Source: Mycobacterium sp. | GTDB lineage: Bacteria; Actinomycetota; Actinomycetes; Mycobacteriales; Mycobacteriaceae | Direction of reading: 5' to 3' | Assembly (NCBI GenBank): GCA_031292665.1 | Contig: JARLGR010000091.1 | Span: forward strand, 1 to 56,088 | DNA: 56,088 nt | Shown here: piece by piece, positions 1-9,672 of the stretch | Layout of the letters: each line of letters starts with the position of its first letter | Numbering within the stretch: the first letter of the stretch is position 1 | Notes under the pieces: generated by a model | Database searches by the model: none | Told to the model about the DNA's origin: nothing | What the model saw: only the letters and a program-made list of their open reading frames with translations | Translations under genes and position numbers: made by a program

Positions 1-134
1 CACCGGCGAGTCCGGCCCCTAACGCGCCCGCGGCACCGCCCAGCGCCTCGCCCGCGCCCAAGCCGGCCGGGCCGGCGGCGGCGGCAGCGAACCAGCCGGC
101 AACGAACAAGCGGGCGCCTGCTCCGGCCGGCTGA
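1..134 (+). CDS. C-terminal end of an Ala/Pro-rich protein (5' truncated by window edge)
   Basis: An open frame (codons in phase with position 3) runs from the window edge to TGA at 132-134. It encodes about 43 residues that are almost entirely Ala, Pro, Gly, Asn and Lys, a low-complexity tail typical of mycobacterial exported or membrane proteins. The gene lies 36 bases before mrp on the same strand. By synteny it would be the neighbour of Rv1229c, namely the Rv1230c-type membrane/lytic transglycosylase protein, but no catalytic part is visible, so this is inference. Function cannot be judged from the fragment. Confidence 0.5.
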   Translation, partial: PASPAPNAPAAPPSASPAPKPAGPAAAAANQPATNKRAPAPAG

Positions 135-156
135 CCGGCCGGTAGACGAACACGCC

Positions 157-171
157 TACACTCGGCGGTGA
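157..171 (+). promoter_or_regulatory. Candidate -10 element of a leaderless mrp transcript
   Basis: TACACT at 157-162 fits the mycobacterial TANNNT -10 pattern. It ends 8 bases before ATG 171 and 5 before GTG 168, and no Shine-Dalgarno sequence precedes either start. This spacing would put the transcript start at or very near the start codon. Without RNA data it is only a candidate. Confidence 0.35.
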
Positions 172-1328
172 TGTCCCGTCATGACACTGCCGACCTGAAC
201 GCAGCCATCCGCACCGCCCTGGGGAAGGTGATCGACCCCGAACTCCGGCGTCCCATCACCGAACTCGGGATGGTCAAGAGCGTCGACGTCGACCCCGACG
301 GCGGCGTGCACGTGGCCATTTACCTGACCACCGCCGCCTGCCCGAAGAAGACCGAGATCAGCGAGCGCGTTACCGAGGCCGTCTCGGACGTCCCCGGCAC
401 CGGGGCGGTGAAGGTCAGCCTGGACGTGATGAACGACGAGCAGCGTACCGAGCTGCGCAAGCAGCTGCGCGGCTCGGGTTCTGGGACAGCCCGCGAGCCC
501 GTCATCCCGTTCGCCCAACCCGGCTCACTGACCCGCGTCTTTGCGGTCGCGTCCGGCAAGGGTGGAGTCGGAAAGTCGACCGTCACAGTCAATCTCGCCG
601 CGGCGATGGCGGCCCGCGGCCTTTCGGTCGGCGTGCTCGACGCCGATATCCACGGCCATTCCGTACCCCGGATGATGGGCAGCACCGACCGGCCCACCCA
701 GGTCGAGTCGATGATCCTGCCGCCCATCGCGCACGAGGTGAAGGTCATCTCGATCGCCCAATTCACCGAGGGCAATACGCCGGTGGTGTGGCGCGGGCCG
801 ATGTTGCACCGGGCGTTGCAGCAGTTCCTCGCCGACGTGTACTGGGGCGACCTGGACGTGCTCCTGCTGGATCTGCCGCCGGGCACCGGCGACGTCGCCA
901 TCTCGGTGGCCCAGCTGATCCCCAACGCCGAGATCGTGGTGGTGACCACGCCGCAGCTGGCCGCCGCCGAGGTCGCCGAGCGGGCCGGCAGCATCGCGCT
1001 GCAGACCCGTCAGCGCATCGTCGGCGTGGTGGAGAACATGTCGGGGCTGCTGCTGCCGGACGGCTCGACGATGCAAGTGTTCGGCGAAGGCGGCGGCAAG
1101 CAGGTCGCCGAGCGGCTGACGCGCGCGGTCGGGGCCGACGTACCGCTGCTCGGTCAGATCCCCCTGGACCCGGCGCTGGTGGCCGCCGGCGATGCGGGCA
1201 CCCCCATCGTCCTGAACGCGCCCGACTCCGCGGTGGCCAAGGAACTCCGCCGCGTGGCCGATGCCCTGTCGGCGCGACGGCGCGGACTGGCCGGGATGTC
1301 GCTGGGCCTCGACCCGTCGCGGCGCTGA
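171..1328 (+). CDS. mrp: Mrp/ApbC/NBP35-family P-loop ATPase, iron-sulfur cluster carrier-like
   Basis: This is a cytosolic ATPase of the Mrp/ApbC family, expected to carry or insert Fe-S clusters; it corresponds to Rv1229c. An N-terminal MIP18/DUF59 domain (about residues 8-90) is followed by an ATPase domain. That domain has the deviant Walker A GKGGVGKST at about residues 129-137, a DADIHGHSVPRM segment and a LLLDLPPGTGD Walker B region. The CXXC motif that many Mrp proteins carry after VENMSG is not present; the segment reads LLLPDGSTMQVFGEGGG. Cluster binding by those cysteines is therefore not supported, and I recall the M. tuberculosis protein being the same. The start could be GTG 168 or ATG 171. 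It converges on tatB with a 2-base gap. Confidence 0.93.
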   Translation: MSRHDTADLNAAIRTALGKVIDPELRRPITELGMVKSVDVDPDGGVHVAIYLTTAACPKKTEISERVTEAVSDVPGTGAVKVSLDVMNDEQRTELRKQLRGSGSGTAREPVIPFAQPGSLTRVFAVASGKGGVGKSTVTVNLAAAMAARGLSVGVLDADIHGHSVPRMMGSTDRPTQVESMILPPIAHEVKVISIAQFTEGNTPVVWRGPMLHRALQQFLADVYWGDLDVLLLDLPPGTGDVAISVAQLIPNAEIVVVTTPQLAAAEVAERAGSIALQTRQRIVGVVENMSGLLLPDGSTMQVFGEGGGKQVAERLTRAVGADVPLLGQIPLDPALVAAGDAGTPIVLNAPDSAVAKELRRVADALSARRRGLAGMSLGLDPSRR

Positions 1329-1330
1329 AT

Positions 1331-1756
1331 TCAGGTCGCGTCGGTATCGAACGGAGCGGGGCCGGGGGCGTGCCGTTCGGCCTCAACCGTCGGCCCGCCG
1401 TTGGAGCCCACCGCGGGTGCCGATCGTTCTGACTGCGCCGACGGGCCCCCGTTGACCGGCCTGTCGAAGTTGCCCGTGAGGAACGAGTCGTCGCCGTCCA
1501 GCAGGTGCTTGGTCAGGGCGGCCCGCGGCGTCATGCCCCGCAGCTTCTGCAACTCGCTGAGCGGCGCACGCAGGTCGTCGAACTCCGGTCCGAGGTCCTC
1601 ACGCAGCTGAGTGGTCACACCGCTGAGGTAGTCACGCGCCTGCCGCAGGGCGTTCGACGTCCACCTGATGGCGCCCGGAAGCCGCTCCGGGCCGAGAATC
1701 ACCAGGCCGACCACGACAAGGATCAGGATGTGCTCCCAGCTCAGGTTCGAGAACAC
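1331..1756 (-). CDS. tatB: Sec-independent translocase subunit TatB
   Basis: This is the twin-arginine translocase component that receives folded precursors together with TatC. The 141-residue protein has one N-terminal hydrophobic helix (about residues 8-22). The Tat hinge motif LGPERLP follows it, then an amphipathic helix ([15 protein letters not shown]) and a long charged, Pro/Gly-rich C-terminal tail. That is the TatB layout rather than the shorter TatA. The GTG start at 1756 directly abuts the htrA stop codon (TAG 1759-1757) with no gap, so translation is probably coupled to htrA. The order sigE-rseA-htrA-tatB is conserved in M. tuberculosis (Rv1221-Rv1224). Confidence 0.93.
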   Translation of the reverse strand: MFSNLSWEHILILVVVGLVILGPERLPGAIRWTSNALRQARDYLSGVTTQLREDLGPEFDDLRAPLSELQKLRGMTPRAALTKHLLDGDDSFLTGNFDRPVNGGPSAQSERSAPAVGSNGGPTVEAERHAPGPAPFDTDAT

Positions 1757-3415
<1,659 letters not shown>

Positions 3416-3491
3416 CTAGTATCCACGCTTCGGTGTCGGCCGCCCATGAACGCACGCGTGGGGTGGGTGGTTTCGCCGAGAGGGCGCCCGG

Positions 3492-3887
3492 TTAGCGACG
3501 CTCGCGCCGGTCCGGCGCCTCGCCGTCGGGTGCCTGTGCTGTCGCGGTGTCGTCGTTCGAGCAGCGCGGAATGTCGGCCAGCAGCCCGAGCAACGTGCTG
3601 GGGATGCGGATGGGATGGGAGTCGCGCAACGCCGCACGTGCCCGGCTCTGACCGTCGACCTCACCCGCGCACTCCGGGCACTGCGAGAGGTGGTGCGCTG
3701 CGCGCAGGTGCGCGTTCATTCGCAGCTCGCCATCTACGAACGCGGCGATGGCCTCCACCGAAAGATGCTCGGTCGAACCGAATTGGCGCGGAGCGCCCAC
3801 CGGCGCGTCACTCTGGGAGGCGAACTGTGCGGGGAGCCAGGAGAACGCACGTCGGAACACATGTCCCACATGTCCTGGGTCGGCCAT
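3492..3887 (-). CDS. rseA: Zinc-binding anti-sigma factor RseA for SigE
   Basis: This is the anti-sigma factor that sequesters SigE (Rv1222). The 131-residue protein has the ZAS zinc motif His66-x3-Cys70-x2-Cys73 in HHLSQCPECAGE. A helical N-terminal part (SVEAIAAFVDGELRMNAHLRAA) precedes it and an acidic, Pro-rich tail follows. There is no membrane helix, so it acts in the cytosol. ATG 3887 is preferred over TTG 3890 because GGAAGGAGCG lies about 6 bases upstream of the ATG. It lies 100 bases after sigE and before htrA. In M. tuberculosis, release of SigE involves phosphorylation and degradation of RseA; that is family knowledge, not something seen here. Confidence 0.93.
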   Translation of the reverse strand: MADPGHVGHVFRRAFSWLPAQFASQSDAPVGAPRQFGSTEHLSVEAIAAFVDGELRMNAHLRAAHHLSQCPECAGEVDGQSRARAALRDSHPIRIPSTLLGLLADIPRCSNDDTATAQAPDGEAPDRRERR

Positions 3888-3987
3888 CAACGCTCCTTCC
3901 TCGCCTACACCCTCGAATGTAGCGCGAGGTGGTGCCCGATACCGCGTCTACAGCCCCCGAATCTGCTGGAATATCTCCCCGGCCGCA

Positions 3988-4806
3988 CTAAGCCGACGCG
4001 GCCTGCAGCGGGCCGGCTTCAGGATGCGCCGCCAGGTAGTCGCGCAACGCCTGGCGTCCGCGGTGGATGCGGCTGCGCACGGTCCCCAGCTTCACGCCCA
4101 GGGTGGCGCCGATCTCCTCGTAGGACAGGCCTTCGATGTCACACAGCACCACCGCGGCACGGAATTCCGGCGGCAGCGAATCCAGGGCCGCCTGCAGGTC
4201 GGGACCCAGCCGCGCGTCGTGGTAGATCTGCTCGGGGTTGGGCTCGTCGGCGGGCACGCGGTCGTAGTCCTCCGGCAGCGACTCCATCCGGATGCGCGCG
4301 CGCCGCCGCACCATGTCGAGGAACAAGTTGGTGGTGATGCGGTGCAGCCAGCCTTCGAAGGTCCCGGGCTGGTAGTTCTGCACCGACCGGAAAACCCGGA
4401 TGAAGGTCTCCTGCGTCAGGTCCTCGGCGTCGTGCTGATTGCCGGAAAGGCGGTACGCCAGCCGGTACACCCGGTCGGCGTGCTGACGCACCAGTTCGTC
4501 CCAGGACGGCATGGCCGCCTTGTCGCCGGTCGCGTCGAAGACCGCGGTACCTTGCAACTCGTCGGACGTCTTTTCCGCCCATTCGTCGTCGCGCCACTCT
4601 TGGGCGTGCGACATGCTGGTTGGGCTCAGAAGCATAGTGATGTTCGGTTCCTCCGGATCTGACCTGCCATCGAGAGTTGACAGTTCATCGCCGTCGGAAA
4701 CAGTGATCCGCCACTGAATATTCCCGCCGTTACCGCTGTTGCCGCCGTCCCCGGTCCAGCGCCCTCCGCGATCCATACCGTTACCGTCGCCTACCGGGGT
4801 ATGCAC
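3988..4806 (-). CDS. sigE: ECF RNA polymerase sigma factor SigE
   Basis: This is an extracytoplasmic-function sigma factor for surface and heat stress (Rv1221). Region 2 is at about residues 103-170 ([41 protein letters not shown]). Region 4 is at about 207-258, with the helix-turn-helix [20 protein letters not shown]. The core matches M. tuberculosis SigE almost residue for residue. The N-terminus (residues 1-57: Gly/Asn-rich) diverges. Met58 (codon near 4635) and Met65 are possible internal starts, and a GGAGG lies about 14 bases upstream of Met58. M. tuberculosis SigE is known to be made from more than one start, so isoforms are plausible. The reading frame is given here from ATG 4806. Confidence 0.95.
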   Translation of the reverse strand: MHTPVGDGNGMDRGGRWTGDGGNSGNGGNIQWRITVSDGDELSTLDGRSDPEEPNITMLLSPTSMSHAQEWRDDEWAEKTSDELQGTAVFDATGDKAAMPSWDELVRQHADRVYRLAYRLSGNQHDAEDLTQETFIRVFRSVQNYQPGTFEGWLHRITTNLFLDMVRRRARIRMESLPEDYDRVPADEPNPEQIYHDARLGPDLQAALDSLPPEFRAAVVLCDIEGLSYEEIGATLGVKLGTVRSRIHRGRQALRDYLAAHPEAGPLQAASA

Positions 4807-4820
4807 GGCATAAAAACAAT

Positions 4821-4836
4821 CTGAGCTGAAGCTGAG
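4821..4836 (-). promoter_or_regulatory. Direct repeat upstream of sigE, candidate MprA box
   Basis: On the minus strand two CTCAG copies (positions 4836-4832 and 4825-4821) are separated by 6 bases, an 11-base period close to one helical turn. They lie 15-30 bases upstream of the sigE start. MprA of M. tuberculosis is known to bind loosely conserved direct repeats upstream of sigE. The assignment rests on that resemblance only. Confidence 0.4.
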
Positions 4837-4979
4837 AAATCAGATCGTTACCGGCGTTAAGCAGGGCGTATGCCCGCGATGGTGACTTTGGTCGCCCCGA
4901 GACTCCCGGGCGCGTCGCCATGGCCCCAAATCAGGGCGCGCCTGACCGAGACCGGCGCCGATTGGAATACGCTGCGGGC

Positions 4980-5660
4980 ATGGACGGCACCGACGCAGAC
5001 GCTCCCGGTCAGACGGCCCCCAGTCGAGCCCCCAATCGAGCAGAATCCCTCTCCGCGCACGCCGAGGCGTCGATCTCCGAAGACGCCGTGTTGGTCGCCG
5101 CCCGCGAACGGGCCATGGACATCGGCGCGGGAGCGGTGACGCCGGCGGTCGGTGCGCTGTTGAGCCTGCTGACCAAGCTCAGCGGCGGCAAGGCGGTCGC
5201 CGAGGTGGGGACCGGCGCGGGGGTCAGCGGGCTGTGGTTGTTGTCGGGGATGAGCGACGACGGCGTGCTGACCACGATCGACATCGAGCCCGAGTACCTG
5301 CGCATGGCCAAGCAGGCGTTCTCCGAAGCCGGCATCGGGCCGTCGCGTACCAGGCTGATCAGTGGCCGCGCTCAGGACGTGCTCACCCGGCTGGCCGACG
5401 CGTCGTACGATCTGGTGTTCATCGACGCCGACCCGATCGACCAGCCGAACTACGTGGTCGAGGGCGTGCGGTTACTGCGGCCCGGCGGCGTCGTCGTCGT
5501 GCACCGTGCGGCGCTCGGCGGGCGGGCCGGTGACCCCGAGGCCCGCGACGCCGAGGTGGTCGCGGTGCGCGAGGCCGCCCGCCTCATCGCCGAGGACGAG
5601 CGGCTCACCCCCGCGCTGGTGCCCCTCGGGGACGGGCTGCTCGCCGCGGTCCGCGATTAG
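4980..5660 (+). CDS. SAM-dependent O-methyltransferase (Rv1220c type)
   Basis: This is a class I O-methyltransferase of the catechol-OMT-like family 3, soluble, with unknown natural substrate. The SAM site is [11 protein letters not shown] at about residues 73-83, followed by [10 protein letters not shown]. The post-II motif [10 protein letters not shown] at about 150 includes the metal-binding Asp typical of the family, and [17 protein letters not shown] completes the fold. ATG 4980 gives 226 residues, close to the roughly 215 of the M. tuberculosis orthologue. The frame stays open to 4920, but upstream codons are not family-like. It is transcribed divergently from sigE across about 170 bases, a synteny preserved in mycobacteria. 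Confidence 0.88.
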   Translation: MDGTDADAPGQTAPSRAPNRAESLSAHAEASISEDAVLVAARERAMDIGAGAVTPAVGALLSLLTKLSGGKAVAEVGTGAGVSGLWLLSGMSDDGVLTTIDIEPEYLRMAKQAFSEAGIGPSRTRLISGRAQDVLTRLADASYDLVFIDADPIDQPNYVVEGVRLLRPGGVVVVHRAALGGRAGDPEARDAEVVAVREAARLIAEDERLTPALVPLGDGLLAAVRD

Positions 5661-5754
5661 CTCCCGCCAGACCCGGACCCGGCCGCGAGCGGGACCTCAT
5701 TTTTGCGCGCCCGCGTGACTTTCGAGGCCCTGGTGTCGCTTGACGCGTGACTGA

Positions 5755-5786
5755 ACGTTAGTTTAATGTACTGAACATGCGTTCAG
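5755..5786 (+). promoter_or_regulatory. TetR promoter/operator with palindrome and leaderless -10
   Basis: A perfect inverted repeat CTGAAC-ATGC-GTTCAG (5771-5786) overlaps the ATG at 5777. A further half-site GAACGTTAG lies near 5753-5761. TAATGT at 5764-5769 fits a TANNNT -10 box and ends 7 bases before the ATG, so the transcript may be leaderless. The palindrome covers the predicted start of transcription, which suits autorepression by the TetR protein. M. tuberculosis Rv1219c is known to repress its own ABC-exporter operon. Confidence 0.5.
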
Positions 5787-6415
5787 CCGACCTGACCGCG
5801 GCCGCCCGGATTCGCGACGCGGCCATCGCGCAGTTCGGCGACCACGGGTTCGGCGTGGGACTGCGTGCGATCGCCGACGCAGCGGGGGTGAGCGCCGCGC
5901 TGGTCATTCACCACTTCGGATCCAAGGACGGACTGCGCAAGGCCTGCGACGACTACATCGCGGAAGAAATCCGAACCACCAAGTCGGAGGCGCTCAAATC
6001 GAACGACCCCGCCACGTGGTTCGCGCAAATGGCGGAGATCGAGTCCTACGCACCGCTGATGGCCTACCTGGTCCGCAGCATGCAGTCCGGCGGCGAGCTG
6101 GCAACGATGTTATGGCGCAGGATGATCGAGAATGCCGGAGAGTATCTGGACGAGGGCGTGCGGGCCGGCACCATCAAGCCCAGCCGCGATCCCCGGGCCA
6201 GGGCGAAATACCTCGCCATCACCGGCGGCGGCGGCTTCCTGCTGTATCTGCAGATGCACGAGACGCCAACCGATATTCGTGCCGTGCTCCGCGACTATGC
6301 GCGCGATATGACACTGCCCGCCCTGGAGATCTATACCGAAGGGCTGATGGCGGATCGCAGGATGTACGACGCATTTCTGGCCGCCGAGGAACAAGGAGAA
6401 TCCCATGCCAACTGA
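5777..6415 (+). CDS. TetR-family repressor of the downstream ABC exporter (Rv1219c type)
   Basis: A 212-residue TetR regulator. The helix-turn-helix is at about residues 29-55 ([20 protein letters not shown] then GSKDGLR), and the all-helical ligand domain follows. The 3' end overlaps the ABC ATPase start by 11 bases (ATG 6405 inside the last codons), so regulator and exporter form one operon. The palindromic operator at its own start codon implies negative autoregulation relieved by an exported drug or lipid ligand. Ligand identity is not visible. The M. tuberculosis orthologue controls Rv1218c-Rv1217c, linked to multidrug efflux. Confidence 0.9.
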   Translation: MRSADLTAAARIRDAAIAQFGDHGFGVGLRAIADAAGVSAALVIHHFGSKDGLRKACDDYIAEEIRTTKSEALKSNDPATWFAQMAEIESYAPLMAYLVRSMQSGGELATMLWRRMIENAGEYLDEGVRAGTIKPSRDPRARAKYLAITGGGGFLLYLQMHETPTDIRAVLRDYARDMTLPALEIYTEGLMADRRMYDAFLAAEEQGESHAN

Positions 6416-7325
6416 AAACTCCGGCACCCCGCCGCCCATCGAAATCCGCGGCCTCACCAAGAACTTCGGCGCGGTGCGCGCGCTGGACGGCCTGGATCTC
6501 ACGGTGCACGAGGGAGAAGTGCACGGGTTCCTCGGGCCGAACGGTGCCGGCAAGTCGACGACCATCCGCATCCTATTGGGTCTGGTGAAAGCCGACGGTG
6601 GAACCGCGCGACTGCTGGGCGGCGACCCGTGGGCCGACGCCGTCGATTTGCACCGCCGGATCGCCTATGTGCCGGGCGATGTGACGCTGTGGCCGTCGTT
6701 GACCGGCGGCGAGACCATCGACCTGCTGGCCCGCATGCGCGGCGGCATCGACCGGCAACGCCGCGCCGAGCTGATCGAGCGCTTCGACCTGGACCCGCAC
6801 AAGAAGGCGCGCACCTACTCGAAGGGCAACCGCCAGAAGGTTTCTCTCATTTCGGCATTCTCGTCGCGAGCCGCGCTGCTGCTGTTGGATGAGCCCAGCA
6901 GCGGCCTGGATCCGTTGATGGAGAACGTGTTTCAGCGGTGCGTGCTCGAGGCCCGTGACCGTGGTGCGACCGTCCTGCTGTCCAGCCACATCCTTGCCGA
7001 AACCGAAGCGCTGTGCGAGAGGGTCACCATCATCCGGTCCGGCAGGACCGTCGAAAGCGGTTCGCTGGACTCCATGCGGCACCTCAGCCGCACCTCGATC
7101 AAAGCCGAAATAATCAGTGATCCAGGCGATCTCACCCGGATCAAAGGCGTCGAGGACGTCAGCATCGACGGCAACACCCTGCGCGCCCAGGTCGACAGCG
7201 AAAGCCTCGGGGAGCTCATCCGGGCGCTCGGCGACGCGGGGGTGCGCAGCCTGGTGAGCCAGCCGCCGACCCTCGAGGAACTCTTCCTGCGCCACTACGA
7301 CACCACGAAGGTGCCGGCGTTATGA
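6405..7325 (+). CDS. ABC exporter ATP-binding protein (Rv1218c, tetronasin-type)
   Basis: This is the nucleotide-binding subunit of an ABC efflux pump, 306 residues. Walker [11 protein letters not shown] is at about residues 45-54. The signature is YSKGNRQKV (about 137-145) instead of LSGGQ, the variant common in the antibiotic-export (tetronasin/TnrB) subfamily. Walker B is [13 protein letters not shown] (about 158-170) and the H-loop is SSHIL. The C-terminal 80 residues form the DrrA-like regulatory tail ([15 protein letters not shown]). It overlaps the permease start by 4 bases (ATGA), so the two subunits are translationally coupled. It is probably inner-membrane associated with the next gene product. 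Confidence 0.92.
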   Translation: MPTENSGTPPPIEIRGLTKNFGAVRALDGLDLTVHEGEVHGFLGPNGAGKSTTIRILLGLVKADGGTARLLGGDPWADAVDLHRRIAYVPGDVTLWPSLTGGETIDLLARMRGGIDRQRRAELIERFDLDPHKKARTYSKGNRQKVSLISAFSSRAALLLLDEPSSGLDPLMENVFQRCVLEARDRGATVLLSSHILAETEALCERVTIIRSGRTVESGSLDSMRHLSRTSIKAEIISDPGDLTRIKGVEDVSIDGNTLRAQVDSESLGELIRALGDAGVRSLVSQPPTLEELFLRHYDTTKVPAL

Positions 7326-8965
7326 GCACCGCGACCCTGGATCGGCCGCGCCACCCGGCTCACCCCCGACCTCGGGCCGGCTCGAATTTCTCCGGAACGC
7401 TCGGCGTCCTGCGGCTCTACCTGCGCCGCGACCGAGTCTCCCTGCCGCTGTGGGTTTTACTGCTGTCGGTGCCCCTCGCCACGGTGTATGTCGGCAGCGT
7501 CGCCGAGGTCTATCCCACCGCGGCCGCGCGCTCCGCATTCGCCGCCTCCATCACCGCCAGCCCGGCGCAGCGCGCGCTGTACGGGCAGATTTACAACGAC
7601 AGCCTCGGGGCCGCCGGCATTTGGAAAGCCGGCATGTTCCACCTGCTGATCGCGGTGGCCGTCATCCTGACGGTCATCCGGCATACCCGAGCCGACGAGG
7701 AGACCGGCAGGACCGAAATGGTCGACTCGACGGCCGTCGGCCGGTACGCCAGCCTGACCGCGGCGCTGGCGTTGTCGTTCGGGGCGTCGGTGGCCACCGG
7801 CGTGATCGGCGCGGCCGGTCTGCTCACCACCGACGTCCCCGCGGGCGGGTCGCTCGCTTTCGGGGCGGCACTGGCCGCCTCCGGCCTGGTGTTCACCGCG
7901 GTCGCCGCGGTGGCCGCTCAGCTGTCGCCGAGCGCCAGCTTCGCCCGGGGCGCCGCGTTCGCCGCGCTGGCAGTCGCGTTCACCCTGCGCGCCGTCGGGG
8001 ACGCCGGCGATGGCAGGCTGTCCTGGCTCTCGCCGCTGGGCTGGTCGCTTCAGGTCAGGCCCTACGCGGGCGACCGGTGGTGGGTTCTCCTGCTGCACTT
8101 GGTGACCGCGACCGCGCTCACCGTGGCGGCGTACCGACTGCTCGCCGGCCGTGACGTCGGCGCCGGGCTCATCGCCGAACGGCCGGGCCCCGGCACCGCC
8201 GGACCCGCGCTCGGCAACGCCTTCGGCCTCGCGTGGCGGCTCGACCGGGCCGCGCTGGTGCTGTGGACGGTCGGCCTTTGCCTGTACGGCCTGCTGATCG
8301 GCAGCGTGGTGCACGGCATCGGCGACGAGTTGGGCGACAGCAGCGCCGCGCGTGACATCGTCGCGCGGATGGGCGGCACGAGCGCGTTGGAGGAGGCCTT
8401 CCTCGCGGTGGCGTTCACCATGATGGGCATGGTGGCGGCCGCATTCGTCATCTCGCTCACCCTGCGACTGCATCAGGAGGAGTCCGGCCAGCGGGCGGAG
8501 ACGACGCTGGCCGGCGCTGTTTCGCGAACGCGTTGGTTGGCCAGTCATTTGGTGCTCGCGGTGACCGGTTCCGCCGTTGCGATGCTGGGCAGCGGAATCG
8601 CCGCCGGACTGCTCTACGGCGCCGCGGCCGGCGACCCCGGCGGCAAGCTCGGCACCGTCGTCGCAAGCGCCGCGGTCCAACTGCCCGCCGTGTGGCTGGG
8701 GTCCGCCGTGACATTGGTATTGTTCGGCCTCGCGCCGCGCTTCGCACCCGTGGCATGGGGCATTCTCGTCGGCTTCGTCGCCCTGTATCTCGTCGGTTCG
8801 CTGGCCGAATTCCCGCAGTGGGTGCTCGATCTGGAGCCGTTCGCGCATACGCCGCGGGTCGGCACCGACTTCACCGCTGTGCCGCTGCTGTGGCTGCTGG
8901 CCATCGACGCGGCGCTTTTTGCGTTCGGGGCCATGGCTTTTCGACGGCGCGATCTGCGTTGCTAG
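7322..8965 (+). CDS. ABC exporter permease (Rv1217c type)
   Basis: A 547-residue integral membrane protein, the transmembrane partner of the preceding ATPase. There are about twelve hydrophobic segments in two roughly similar halves. The first half starts at about residue 38 ([20 protein letters not shown]) and the second at about 310 ([20 protein letters not shown]). Short loops carry Arg/Glu-rich stretches such as [17 protein letters not shown] and [18 protein letters not shown]. These two loops look like internally duplicated coupling loops, as expected for a fused dimeric permease. The start ATG overlaps the ATPase stop. Substrate is unknown; the family exports polyether or macrolide-type compounds and drugs. 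Confidence 0.9.
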   Translation: MSTATLDRPRHPAHPRPRAGSNFSGTLGVLRLYLRRDRVSLPLWVLLLSVPLATVYVGSVAEVYPTAAARSAFAASITASPAQRALYGQIYNDSLGAAGIWKAGMFHLLIAVAVILTVIRHTRADEETGRTEMVDSTAVGRYASLTAALALSFGASVATGVIGAAGLLTTDVPAGGSLAFGAALAASGLVFTAVAAVAAQLSPSASFARGAAFAALAVAFTLRAVGDAGDGRLSWLSPLGWSLQVRPYAGDRWWVLLLHLVTATALTVAAYRLLAGRDVGAGLIAERPGPGTAGPALGNAFGLAWRLDRAALVLWTVGLCLYGLLIGSVVHGIGDELGDSSAARDIVARMGGTSALEEAFLAVAFTMMGMVAAAFVISLTLRLHQEESGQRAETTLAGAVSRTRWLASHLVLAVTGSAVAMLGSGIAAGLLYGAAAGDPGGKLGTVVASAAVQLPAVWLGSAVTLVLFGLAPRFAPVAWGILVGFVALYLVGSLAEFPQWVLDLEPFAHTPRVGTDFTAVPLLWLLAIDAALFAFGAMAFRRRDLRC

Positions 8966-8967
8966 GA

Positions 8968-9648
8968 GTGTCAGTAAAAACCACTCTTCGGGCGATCGGA
9001 TTCGGGCTCGTCGGACTTGTCCTGTTCGGTTTGGGGTTGTTTCTGCCTGCGTGGACGTTTGCGTACTGGCAGGCATGGGTCTTTTTGGCGGTGTTCACCG
9101 TCTCCACGTGGGTCCCGAGCATCTACTTGATCCGTACGAACCCGGCTGCGCTGGAGCGACGCATGCACGCGGGGCCAAGCGCGGAAACCATGCCGGTGCA
9201 GAAAGTGGTGATGGTCTTCTCCTTCATGTCGCTGGCGGCGATGATGGTGGTCAGCGTCCTTGACCATCGCTTTGGTTGGTCGACGGTGCCGACGGCGATC
9301 TCGGTGCTAGGCGACGTATTGGTCGCGACCGGACTCGGTTTGGCCATGCTGGTGGTCGTTCAGAACAGCTATGCCGCCGCGAACATCACAGTCGAGACGG
9401 GACAGACGCTGGTCTCCACCGGTCTGTACGGGTTCGTGCGGCACCCGATGTACACCGGAGACATAATCATGATGGTGGGCATTCCGCTGGCACTCGGCTC
9501 GTACTGGGGGCTGCTCCTCGTCGTTCCCGGCCTGATAGGACTGGTTATTCGCATCTTCGACGAAGAAAAGCTGCTCGAGCAACAACTCGACGGGTACCGC
9601 GACTACACGCGGCGGGTGCGCTATCGGTTGGTGCCCGCTGTCTGGTAG
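8968..9648 (+). CDS. ICMT/PEMT-like membrane methyltransferase (Rv1216c type)
   Basis: A 226-residue protein of the isoprenylcysteine/phospholipid methyltransferase superfamily. Five or so membrane helices are followed by the family's SAM-binding signature GLYGFVRHPMYTGDIIM (about residues 150-166). The C-terminal part is FDEEKLLEQQLDGYRDYTRRV, with the conserved E-E and Y-x2-Y-x2-R pattern. The start is GTG 8968, 2 bases after the permease stop, with GGAG just upstream. The frame itself is open much further back but only over the permease gene. The acceptor substrate is unknown. The gene is cotranscribed with the ABC exporter, so it may modify an exported lipid, which is inference. Confidence 0.85.
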   Translation: MSVKTTLRAIGFGLVGLVLFGLGLFLPAWTFAYWQAWVFLAVFTVSTWVPSIYLIRTNPAALERRMHAGPSAETMPVQKVVMVFSFMSLAAMMVVSVLDHRFGWSTVPTAISVLGDVLVATGLGLAMLVVVQNSYAAANITVETGQTLVSTGLYGFVRHPMYTGDIIMMVGIPLALGSYWGLLLVVPGLIGLVIRIFDEEKLLEQQLDGYRDYTRRVRYRLVPAVW

Positions 9649-9672
9649 CGGCCAGGCCAGTCCGCCTAGAGT

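Noticed and set aside
7457..9076. 539-codon minus-strand frame
   Set aside because: Antisense shadow of the ABC permease and ICMT-like genes, with Gln/Arg/Gly-rich low-complexity translation.
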